Shown: in pieces, positions 1-5,001 of the stretch | Layout: each line of letters starts with the position of its first letter | Position numbering within the stretch: the first letter of the stretch is position 1 | Assembly (NCBI GenBank): GCA_945870475.1 | Contig: CAMBSR010000174.1 | Coordinates: 1-5,001, forward strand | DNA: 5,001 nucleotides | Reading direction: 5' to 3' | From: Phycisphaera mikurensis NBRC 102666 | Lineage (GTDB): Bacteria > Planctomycetota > Phycisphaerae > Phycisphaerales > SM1A02 | The notes under the pieces: model-generated | The model's input: the letters and a program-made list of their open reading frames with translations, nothing else | What the model was told of the DNA's origin: nothing | The model's database searches: none | Made by a program: the position numbers and the translations under genes

Positions 1-1374
1 ATGGGCCTCGACCGCGCGGTGGACCTCCTCGTCAACTACGAGTCGCAGCCCAACAGCGCCGTCAGCCCCGACGACTTCGACCGCGCGCTGATTCCGCCGC
101 TCACGCGCGAGGAGCGCGACGAACTCAATGCGGCGCGACGCAGCCGCGATGAGGCCGCGGTCGAGCGACTCGAGCGCAAGGAGAACCAGGCCAAGGCGAG
201 GGACCGCCAGCAACTGGTGGAAATGAAGAAGTGGTGGATCGCGCGCATGATCGAGACTGCGCGCCCGCTCGAAGAGAAGATGACGCTCTTCTGGCACGGG
301 CACTTCGCCACCGGCGCGCGCAGCATCGAGGACAGCTGGCACATGTTCCAGCAGAACCAGCTGTTCCGCACGCACGCCACAGGGAACTTCGGCATGCTGG
401 TCCTGCAGGTGATCCGCGATCCCGCGATGATCAAGTACCTGAACAACGACCAGAGCAGGAAGGGCCGCCCCAACGAGAACCTGGCGCGCGAGCTGCTCGA
501 ACTCTTCATCCTGGGCGAAGGCCACGGCTACACCGAGAGCGACATCAAGGCCGGCGCCCGCGCGCTCACCGGCTACACCTTCGAGGACGACGACTTCGTC
601 TACCGCGAGGGAAACCACGACGGCGGCCCGAAGACCATCTTCGGCAAGCAGGGAAACTGGACCGGCGACGAGTTCGCGCGCCTGGCCTTGGCCAAGCCCG
701 CATCCAGCGAATTCATCTGCGGCAAGCTGCACCGGTTCTTCGTGAACGACACGCCGGACACCGACCTCTCGCCCGCGCAGCGCGAGGCGCGCAACGCCGT
801 GGTGCGCGCCATGGCCGCGGACCTGCGCGCAGGCAACTACGAGCTGAAGCCCGTCCTGGCGAAGCTCTTCCGCAGCGCGCACTTCCACCACGCATCGAAC
901 CGCGCGGCCACCATCAAGAGCCCGGTGCAGGCCGTGGTGCAGACCATCCGGCAGTTCAACACGCCGCCGCGGCAGCTGAGTGCGCTGGCCGGCGCGTGCG
1001 ACCTGATGGGCCAGGACCTCTTCCAGCCGCCCAACGTGAAGGGCTGGGACGGCGGCCGCACGTGGATCAACACCAGCACGCTCTTCGTGCGCCAGAACGT
1101 GGCCGTCTACCTCCTCACCGGCAAGCGGCCCGAGGTGTATGACTGGGAGCTCGACGAAGTGCGCTTCGACCCCGCCCCGCTCCTCGCCGGCGCATCGACG
1201 CCCGAGGGCGTGGCCGATCGGCTCCTTTCCATGAGCCTCGCGGCACCGCCGCACCCCGAACGCCGCGCGGCGCTCGTAGCATTCCTGAAGCAGCAGGCGC
1301 AGGCCAGCGAGCACAGCCGCAACGTGGCGGCGCTTGCCTTGGTGACGGCGCTCCCGGAGTACCAGCTGGCATGA
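1..1374 (+). CDS. DUF1800 domain-containing protein, 5'-truncated by window edge
   Basis: This is the C-terminal 457 residues of a DUF1800-family protein, a family of unknown biochemical function that is usually exported and encoded beside a DUF1501 gene. Family hallmarks seen: FWHGHFATG at about residues 97-105, NENLARELLELF at 158-169 followed by a glycine-rich turn, ALTGYTF at 188-194, PPNVKGWDGGRTWIN at 343-357, and the closing LPEYQL that family members typically carry as PEFQ. Residues 35-75 are highly charged (E, R, K, Q) and probably form a helical or coiled-coil insertion. The ATG at base 1 is probably an internal methionine: family members normally begin with a signal peptide and an 'HLLxRxGFG' segment before this point, and both are missing here, so the true start lies upstream. 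The stop overlaps the next start as ATGA, indicating translational coupling with the DUF1501 gene. Family assignment is strong; the function is unknown. Confidence 0.93.
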   Translation: MGLDRAVDLLVNYESQPNSAVSPDDFDRALIPPLTREERDELNAARRSRDEAAVERLERKENQAKARDRQQLVEMKKWWIARMIETARPLEEKMTLFWHGHFATGARSIEDSWHMFQQNQLFRTHATGNFGMLVLQVIRDPAMIKYLNNDQSRKGRPNENLARELLELFILGEGHGYTESDIKAGARALTGYTFEDDDFVYREGNHDGGPKTIFGKQGNWTGDEFARLALAKPASSEFICGKLHRFFVNDTPDTDLSPAQREARNAVVRAMAADLRAGNYELKPVLAKLFRSAHFHHASNRAATIKSPVQAVVQTIRQFNTPPRQLSALAGACDLMGQDLFQPPNVKGWDGGRTWINTSTLFVRQNVAVYLLTGKRPEVYDWELDEVRFDPAPLLAGASTPEGVADRLLSMSLAAPPHPERRAALVAFLKQQAQASEHSRNVAALALVTALPEYQLA

Positions 1375-2663
1375 ACCCCACCACCGCCTACAGCCGCCGC
1401 GTCTTCATTCGCCAGGGCGCCCTGCTTGCGTCGTTCGCTGCCACGCTGCCGCACTTCCTGCAGGAGAGCGCCATGGGCATGCTGCTGCCGGAGGGCAGCG
1501 CCGCCGGCAGCCAGCCCGGCGTGCCCGACGAGCGCATCCTGGTGGTGGTGCAGCTCTCCGGCGGCAACGACGGCCTGAACACCGTCATTCCCTACGGCGA
1601 CGCCGAGTACCACAACGCGCGTCCCGGCATCGGGCTCGGCGAGCCCGGCAAGCCGAAGAACGGCGGCGCGGCGCTCGAGCTCGACCAGGCGAAGGGAATC
1701 GGCCTGCACCCGAACCTCACGGGGCTGAAGGAACTGCACGACGCCGGCAGCCTGTGCGTGGTGGCGGGCGTTGGGTATCCGAATCCGAATCGCAGCCACT
1801 TCGCCAGCATGGACATCTGGCAGAGCGGCCGCCCCGAGGGCAAGGGCACCGGTTGGCTCGGCCGCTACGTGGACGCCGCGTGCAACGGAAGCCCCGCGGC
1901 GGACATGGCGATTGCCGTGGGCCGCACCGCGCCGCTTGCGATGACCGGTGCCAAGAGCGCGCCGATTGCGTTCGAGAGCGCGGACCTCTTCCGCTGGCTC
2001 GGTGCCGACAAGAACGGCGCGATGAACCAGGAGTACCAGCAGCTGGTGCGCGCGGGCAGCCTTCCCGGCGTGGAGCCCGGCTCGCAGGAGAGCTTCCTGA
2101 TGCGCACCGCGCTCGACGCGCAGGTGACGAGCGACCGCATCCGCGCCGCGGTGGCCAAGAAGCCGCTGGTGGCGTACCCCGGCAGCCAGCTTTCCAAGCA
2201 GCTGCAGACCGTGGCAGCCATGATCCGCGACGGCATGAAGACGCGCGTCTACTACGTGAGCATGGGCGGCTTCGACACGCACGCCAACCAGCCCGGCGGG
2301 CACGGGAACCTGATGCGCCAGCTCGGCGATGCGCTGCTTGCGTTCCAGAAGGACCTCAAGCAGCAAGGGAACGACGGCCGCGTGGTCACCATGTGCTTCA
2401 GCGAGTTCGGCCGCCGCGTGCGGCAGAACGCGAGCAACGGCACCGACCACGGCACCGCTGGCCCGATGTTCCTGATCGGCCCGCGCGTGAATCCCGGCCT
2501 GCAGGGCACGTACCCGAGCCTCACCGACCTCGACGGCGGCGACCTCAAGTTCACCACCGACTTCCGCGGCGTCTACCAGGAGCTCCTGGGCACGTGGATG
2601 GGCGCGGACACGAAGGCCGTGCTCGGCGGCGAGTGGGCGGCACCCGGCCTGGTGCGCGCGTAA
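1371..2663 (+). CDS. DUF1501 domain-containing protein with Tat signal
   Basis: A complete 430-residue DUF1501 protein, a family related to the alkaline-phosphatase/sulfatase-like fold; no substrate is established. The N-terminus has a twin-arginine motif (SRRVFIR, residues 8-14) and a hydrophobic stretch at about 17-30, predicting export of a folded protein by Tat. I see no clear AxA cleavage site. Conserved blocks in order: LSGGNDGLN at 62-70, PNPNRSHFASMDIW at 137-150, GGFDTHANQ at 299-307, FSEFGRR at 343-349, and GTDHGTAGPMFLIG at 357-370. The Asp/His residues in the N-D-G, F-D-T-H and T-D-H-G blocks are candidate metal or active-site ligands by analogy, which is inference. The start is the ATG overlapping the DUF1800 stop; GGAG at 1356-1359 is a plausible but slightly distant ribosome binding site. 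The length is close to the family norm. Its pairing with DUF1800 suggests the two act together in the periplasm or at the cell surface. Confidence 0.95.
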   Translation: MNPTTAYSRRVFIRQGALLASFAATLPHFLQESAMGMLLPEGSAAGSQPGVPDERILVVVQLSGGNDGLNTVIPYGDAEYHNARPGIGLGEPGKPKNGGAALELDQAKGIGLHPNLTGLKELHDAGSLCVVAGVGYPNPNRSHFASMDIWQSGRPEGKGTGWLGRYVDAACNGSPAADMAIAVGRTAPLAMTGAKSAPIAFESADLFRWLGADKNGAMNQEYQQLVRAGSLPGVEPGSQESFLMRTALDAQVTSDRIRAAVAKKPLVAYPGSQLSKQLQTVAAMIRDGMKTRVYYVSMGGFDTHANQPGGHGNLMRQLGDALLAFQKDLKQQGNDGRVVTMCFSEFGRRVRQNASNGTDHGTAGPMFLIGPRVNPGLQGTYPSLTDLDGGDLKFTTDFRGVYQELLGTWMGADTKAVLGGEWAAPGLVRA

Positions 2664-2692
2664 ATGGTGCGGGGCTACCCCGGACACCATTT
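2662..2692. terminator. Palindrome between convergent genes; probable bidirectional terminator or intergenic repeat
   Basis: The left arm AAATGGTG (2662-2669) pairs perfectly with CACCATTT (2685-2692), and inside it CGGGG (2670-2674) pairs with CCCCG (2678-2682). The loop is CTA and a GA bulge sits on the right side, giving a 13-bp stem. The structure overlaps the TAA stop of the DUF1501 gene and ends two bases from the TAG stop of the minus-strand gene, so it fills the whole gap. The A/T ends give only short T runs (ATTT) on each side, so a classical U-tract is weak. The role as shared terminator is inferred from placement. The sequence also resembles GGTGTC-type intergenic palindromes that I recall from many bacterial genomes. 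Confidence 0.6.
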
Positions 2693-2693
2693 C

Positions 2694-3275
2694 CTACCAG
2701 TGCGCGCCGGTCTGCTCGATGAGTGAGTAGAAGCCATCACCCTCGCGGCGCAGCTTGCCCATGCGGGCGAGCGCTTCCCAGACGGCGATCGGGAAATCGC
2801 GCGGGGGCACCATGCTCTGGATGCGATGCTGGCCCGTGCCGCTCATGGGGCCGTGGCCGATCTTGCTGTCGGCGTCGAGCTGCATGAGCTTGAGGCGCTT
2901 GCGAAACATGCGGAGCGCGTCCTGGAGGACCGGGAGTTCGATGTCGGGGGCGTGAGCGGCGCTGGACGCAGATGAACCGGCGCCGGTTGAGTCTGCGCCA
3001 CCGCCGCCTGCGCCACCCTCGCCTGCTGCTACTTCCGGCACTTCCTCGCCCTTCGCGCGCGCCAAGGCACGCTTGAGCTCCGCCACATCGCGCGCACCGA
3101 CGATCCGTATCAAGGCCTGCGGATCCACCTTCGCCTTGAGAAGGAGCTTGTGCATCGCGCCCCAGTGCGGGCCGGCGGCGGCGGGATCGGTGGACTCAAG
3201 CTTCGCGAGTGCGGCGTCGAGTTCCTTCACGAGCTGCGGTTGGAGGGGTGTGGCCACGTGGGCACGATAGCCCAC
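2694..3275 (-). CDS. Conserved hypothetical protein, two segments joined by a Gly/Ala/Ser linker
   Basis: A 193-residue protein I cannot assign to a named family. Residues 11-80 are mostly helical-looking and charged (Lys/Glu/Ala-rich). Residues 83-109 form a low-complexity Gly/Ala/Ser linker. Residues 110-193 look like the conserved core: a basic helix around MFRKRLKL (123-130), then DADSKIGHGPMSG (134-146), MVPPRDFP (155-162), VWEALARMGKL (165-175) and GFYSL (181-185). This C-terminal pattern resembles planctomycete hypothetical proteins I remember, which is a weak recollection. There is no signal peptide or membrane segment, so it is probably cytoplasmic. The start is GTG because no in-frame ATG exists nearby; GTG codons at 3275 and 3257 are both possible, and neither has a strong Shine-Dalgarno sequence (a G-rich run sits about 11 bases before the first). 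It lies 67 bp downstream of the oxidoreductase on the same strand, so co-transcription is possible. Confidence 0.75.
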   Translation of the reverse strand: MGYRAHVATPLQPQLVKELDAALAKLESTDPAAAGPHWGAMHKLLLKAKVDPQALIRIVGARDVAELKRALARAKGEEVPEVAAGEGGAGGGGADSTGAGSSASSAAHAPDIELPVLQDALRMFRKRLKLMQLDADSKIGHGPMSGTGQHRIQSMVPPRDFPIAVWEALARMGKLRREGDGFYSLIEQTGAHW

Positions 3276-3342
3276 GCATCGGACAGCCGCCCCCGAACGA
3301 AGCGACGAACCAAACGGAACACGCGCGCTCGGCGAGGGATCG

Positions 3343-4743
3343 TTACGCGATCGTCACCTTCGACGGGCGCCCGGCGCGGAACGCCTCCATGCCGGAGAGC
3401 ACCAGCTCGGTGAGGCGGCCGGAGTATTCGAAGTTGCAGAGCGGCGCGGTGTGGTTGCGGTCCTTCACGGCCTGCACCCATTCGGCGTGGTGGCCGGGGC
3501 TTTCGGCAAGGGGCGTGACCTTCAACGCTGCGGGGCTCGAAGCCGTCGGCGTGAGCGCGGGGCGCTGCGCCGCGGGCTGGCCGCCGGGCGTGGTGATCCC
3601 CATCGCCTCGTCCGTGGTGCGGCCGTACCACTCGCATGCGCGCGCGGGCGGCCACACGAGCATCTCGTCGTAGTTGGCCATGATGGCGCCCTCGGTGCCC
3701 TGGAAGCAGACGCTGAAGCGACCGTGGTAGTCCTGCTTGTCCTTGGCGCCGATCTCCTGCACGAAGGGCGACTTCCGGCCGCCGTCGAACCAGCGCAGCA
3801 CCAGCGGATCCTTGCCTTCGCCGGCAGCGCCGGGGATGGCCCAGGAAACCTCGAGCCAGTCGGGCGTGCCCACCGCGTCAAGCGCGGGGCCTTCGGTGCC
3901 GATCTCGATGTTGAGCGGCTTGGTGCCGGAGCCAGGCATGTCCGCGCACGGCGCGAGGCCAAGCGCCCACACCGGGAGATCCATGATGTGGCAGCCCATG
4001 TCACCGAGCGTGCCCGAGCCATACGCCCAGTAGCGACGCCAGTTGGCGGGGTGGATGCCCTCGATGTACGGCACGCTCGGCTTCTTGCAGAGCCAGAGGT
4101 TCCAGTTGAGGTTCGCAGGCGCGCGGGCCCCGGGCGTCAGCTTGCCGCCGCCCCAGCTCTTGAGCTGCCAGCAGTCGACCGCGGTGATGCGGCCGATGGC
4201 GCCCGCGCGCACGGCTTCCACCACGCGGCGATACGTGCTTGATGCGTGGATCTGCGTGCCAAGCTGCGTGGCCAGACGCGATTCGCGGGCCAGCGCACGG
4301 AGTTCGCGCGCCTCACCGAGCGTGTGGCTGAGCGGCTTCTCGCAATAGACGGGCAGGCCACAGCGCAATGCGGCTGCGGCGATAGGAAAGTGCGAGTGGT
4401 CGGGCGTGGACACCACGATGCCGTCCAGGTCCAGCGATCGCCGCGCTTCCACCACCTCGTTCCAGTCGGTGTGGCGCTTGGCATCCACGTGCTTGAAGCC
4501 GGCCTTCTTCAGGTAGTCCCAGTCCACGTCGCAGAGGGCCACCACGTGCTCGCTGCGGAGCGCCTCGATGTTCGCCGATCCTTGGTTGGCGGTACCGATG
4601 AATGCCAGCCGCAGGCGATCGCGACGACGCGGGCCGGCCTCCTTGAGGACGGCGGGCGCCTGCTTGTCGGCAACGCAACGAGCAAGGGCAGGCGTGAGGG
4701 CGAGACCGGCGGCAGCGAGGAGGAAGCGGCGACGCGTTGGCAT
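3343..4743 (-). CDS. Gfo/Idh/MocA-family oxidoreductase, Tat-exported
   Basis: A 466-residue oxidoreductase of the Gfo/Idh/MocA family: NAD(P)-dependent enzymes acting on sugars, inositols and related alcohols; the substrate here is unknown. The N-terminus TRRRFLLAAAG (residues 3-13) is a twin-arginine signal. Cys23 follows it, but Arg at -1 spoils a lipobox. The Rossmann nucleotide loop is LAFIGTANQGS (46-56), with the acidic end of beta-2 at CDVD (71-74). The catalytic-type Lys is in CEKPL (134-138) and the active-site His in GDMGCHIMD (247-255, His252). A C-terminal HHAEW...CNFEYSGRLTE block (418-446) is typical of planctomycete members. Residues 383-412 are a Pro/Ala/Thr-rich insertion. 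I chose the ATG at 4743 because the Tat signal begins there; the frame stays open upstream for 83 more codons, but that stretch has no family similarity and would bury the signal. No Shine-Dalgarno sequence is visible. Exported members probably use the pre-bound cofactor, as in glucose-fructose oxidoreductase. Confidence 0.92.
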   Translation of the reverse strand: MPTRRRFLLAAAGLALTPALARCVADKQAPAVLKEAGPRRRDRLRLAFIGTANQGSANIEALRSEHVVALCDVDWDYLKKAGFKHVDAKRHTDWNEVVEARRSLDLDGIVVSTPDHSHFPIAAAALRCGLPVYCEKPLSHTLGEARELRALARESRLATQLGTQIHASSTYRRVVEAVRAGAIGRITAVDCWQLKSWGGGKLTPGARAPANLNWNLWLCKKPSVPYIEGIHPANWRRYWAYGSGTLGDMGCHIMDLPVWALGLAPCADMPGSGTKPLNIEIGTEGPALDAVGTPDWLEVSWAIPGAAGEGKDPLVLRWFDGGRKSPFVQEIGAKDKQDYHGRFSVCFQGTEGAIMANYDEMLVWPPARACEWYGRTTDEAMGITTPGGQPAAQRPALTPTASSPAALKVTPLAESPGHHAEWVQAVKDRNHTAPLCNFEYSGRLTELVLSGMEAFRAGRPSKVTIA

Positions 4744-4881
4744 GGGCGAGAGGGTACGTCGCGAATGTTCAGATGGGGAGACACAGTCGCGACACGGTGT
4801 GGGCGATGCCGGGGCCATCCGAGCAATCCTCCCGGCGTTCGCTTCCGCCCCGGAATGACACCAATATGATCCGAGCACCCC
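4744..4881. promoter_or_regulatory. Divergent intergenic region between oxidoreductase and methyltransferase genes
   Basis: This 138-bp gap must hold the promoters of both divergent genes. On the minus strand TACCCT (4756-4751) fits the TAnnnT -10 pattern and lies 7 bases before the oxidoreductase ATG. On the plus strand TATGAT (4865-4870) matches the -10 consensus at five of six positions and lies 11 bases before the methyltransferase ATG. Neither has a convincing -35 box. The heptamer GTCGCGA occurs twice (4758-4764 and 4786-4792), the second within the palindrome GTCGCGAC, a weak operator candidate. Boxes of this type arise by chance, so the promoter calls are tentative. Confidence 0.4.
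4809..4853. repeat. Inverted repeat resembling a dispersed intergenic (REP-like) repeat
   Basis: CCGGGGC (4809-4815) and GCCCCGG (4847-4853) form a perfect 7-bp inverted repeat around a 31-base interior. The interior and right flank contain AATCCTC (4825-4831), GCTTC (4841-4845) and CGGAATGACA (4851-4860). That order of words is like widespread dispersed repeats of the form 'GATTCCTCGCTTCGCTCGGAATGACA' that I recall from many bacterial genomes. Only one copy lies in this window, so its repeat status is inferred from resemblance. It ends just before the TATGAT box of the rightmost gene and could have brought in or displaced promoter sequence. Confidence 0.4.
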
Positions 4882-5001
4882 ATGTCCACCCCCCGCTCCC
4901 GGCCTTCGCACGAATACGTCCTTGGCACCCATGACGAGGAGCGCGATCGCCTGGCGCGCCAGCATGCGCTGTGGATCGACGAGGTGCGGCACGCGTGGCG
5001 C
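4882..5001 (+). CDS. Probable class I SAM-dependent methyltransferase, N-terminal fragment
   Basis: Translation from the ATG at 4882 stays open to the window edge and gives 40 residues. After a short basic lead comes HEYVLGTHDEERDRLARQHA (residues 10-29), then LW and a Trp near the end. The pattern 'YVLGTxxxExxRLxxQHxLW' is one I recognise as the N-terminal helix of many class I SAM-dependent methyltransferases, just ahead of the Rossmann-like domain and its glycine-rich SAM loop. That domain would lie to the right of the window, so the reaction and substrate cannot be judged. No Shine-Dalgarno sequence precedes the start; the TATGAT box 11 bases upstream implies a very short leader. It is divergent from the oxidoreductase. 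The family call rests on only 40 residues. Confidence 0.72.
   Translation, partial: MSTPRSRPSHEYVLGTHDEERDRLARQHALWIDEVRHAWR

Noticed and set aside
231..1142. A 303-codon plus-strand open frame within the DUF1800 gene
   Set aside because: It is a frame-shifted, Arg/Pro/His-rich reading of the same DNA with no domain. The DUF1800 frame carries all the motifs.
1107..2690. A 527-codon open frame on the minus strand opposite the DUF1501 gene
   Set aside because: Its product is dominated by Ala, Arg, His, Val and Gly with no recognisable domain, and it lies opposite a gene with clear family motifs. Long antisense frames are expected where codons end in G or C.
2978..2987. Palindrome CCGGCGCCGG inside the hypothetical gene
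   Set aside because: It lies in the repetitive Gly/Ala/Ser linker coding stretch, where such G+C palindromes arise from codon composition.
3451..4242. A 263-codon plus-strand open frame opposite the oxidoreductase
   Set aside because: The composition is that of a shadow frame, with Arg/Ala/Gly/His bias and no motifs, while the opposite strand encodes a well-defined enzyme.
4692..4734. Possible lipoprotein attachment at Cys23 of the oxidoreductase
   Set aside because: The residue before the Cys is Arg, where a lipobox needs Gly, Ala or Ser, so lipidation is unlikely; the Tat signal explains the N-terminus.
4744..4992. An 83-codon N-terminal extension of the oxidoreductase
   Set aside because: The extension lacks family similarity, would bury the Tat signal that begins at the ATG at 4743, and would overlap the oppositely oriented methyltransferase start.

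Overview
The window is G+C-rich, with G or C at most third codon positions, and is densely packed with protein-coding genes. I see no RNA gene, transposase, CRISPR array or phage gene. The gene content points to Planctomycetota, perhaps a Phycisphaerales-like lineage, or a neighbouring PVC-type bacterium. The grounds are a secreted DUF1800/DUF1501 gene pair, a Tat-exported Gfo/Idh/MocA oxidoreductase with the GDMGCHxMD motif common in that phylum, and a small hypothetical protein whose C-terminal block resembles planctomycete proteins I remember. This placement rests on recalled family resemblance, not on a search.

Layout. Positions 1-1374 (+) encode the C-terminal 457 residues of a DUF1800 protein whose start lies left of the window. 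It overlaps by ATGA the DUF1501 gene at 1371-2663 (+), which has a twin-arginine signal, so the two form a translationally coupled pair. The 30-bp gap to the next, convergent gene is filled by one palindrome (2662-2692), probably a shared terminator or an intergenic repeat. On the minus strand, 3343-4743 encodes a Tat-exported Gfo/Idh/MocA-family oxidoreductase. It is followed 67 bp downstream by a 193-residue hypothetical protein (2694-3275), possibly in the same transcript. At the right edge, 4882-5001 (+) holds the first 40 codons of a probable class I SAM-dependent methyltransferase, divergent from the oxidoreductase.

The 138-bp divergent intergenic region carries a repeat-like inverted repeat (4809-4853). 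It also has -10-like boxes so close to both start codons, with no Shine-Dalgarno sequence, that both genes may be leaderless or nearly so.

Functionally, the left half supplies an extracytoplasmic protein pair of unknown biochemical role. The right half supplies an exported NAD(P)-dependent sugar-type oxidoreductase, a conserved unknown and a methyltransferase. I found no convincing new multi-gene system. The items most worth a second look are the two repeat-like intergenic elements, the unknown 193-residue protein, and the unusual start regions.
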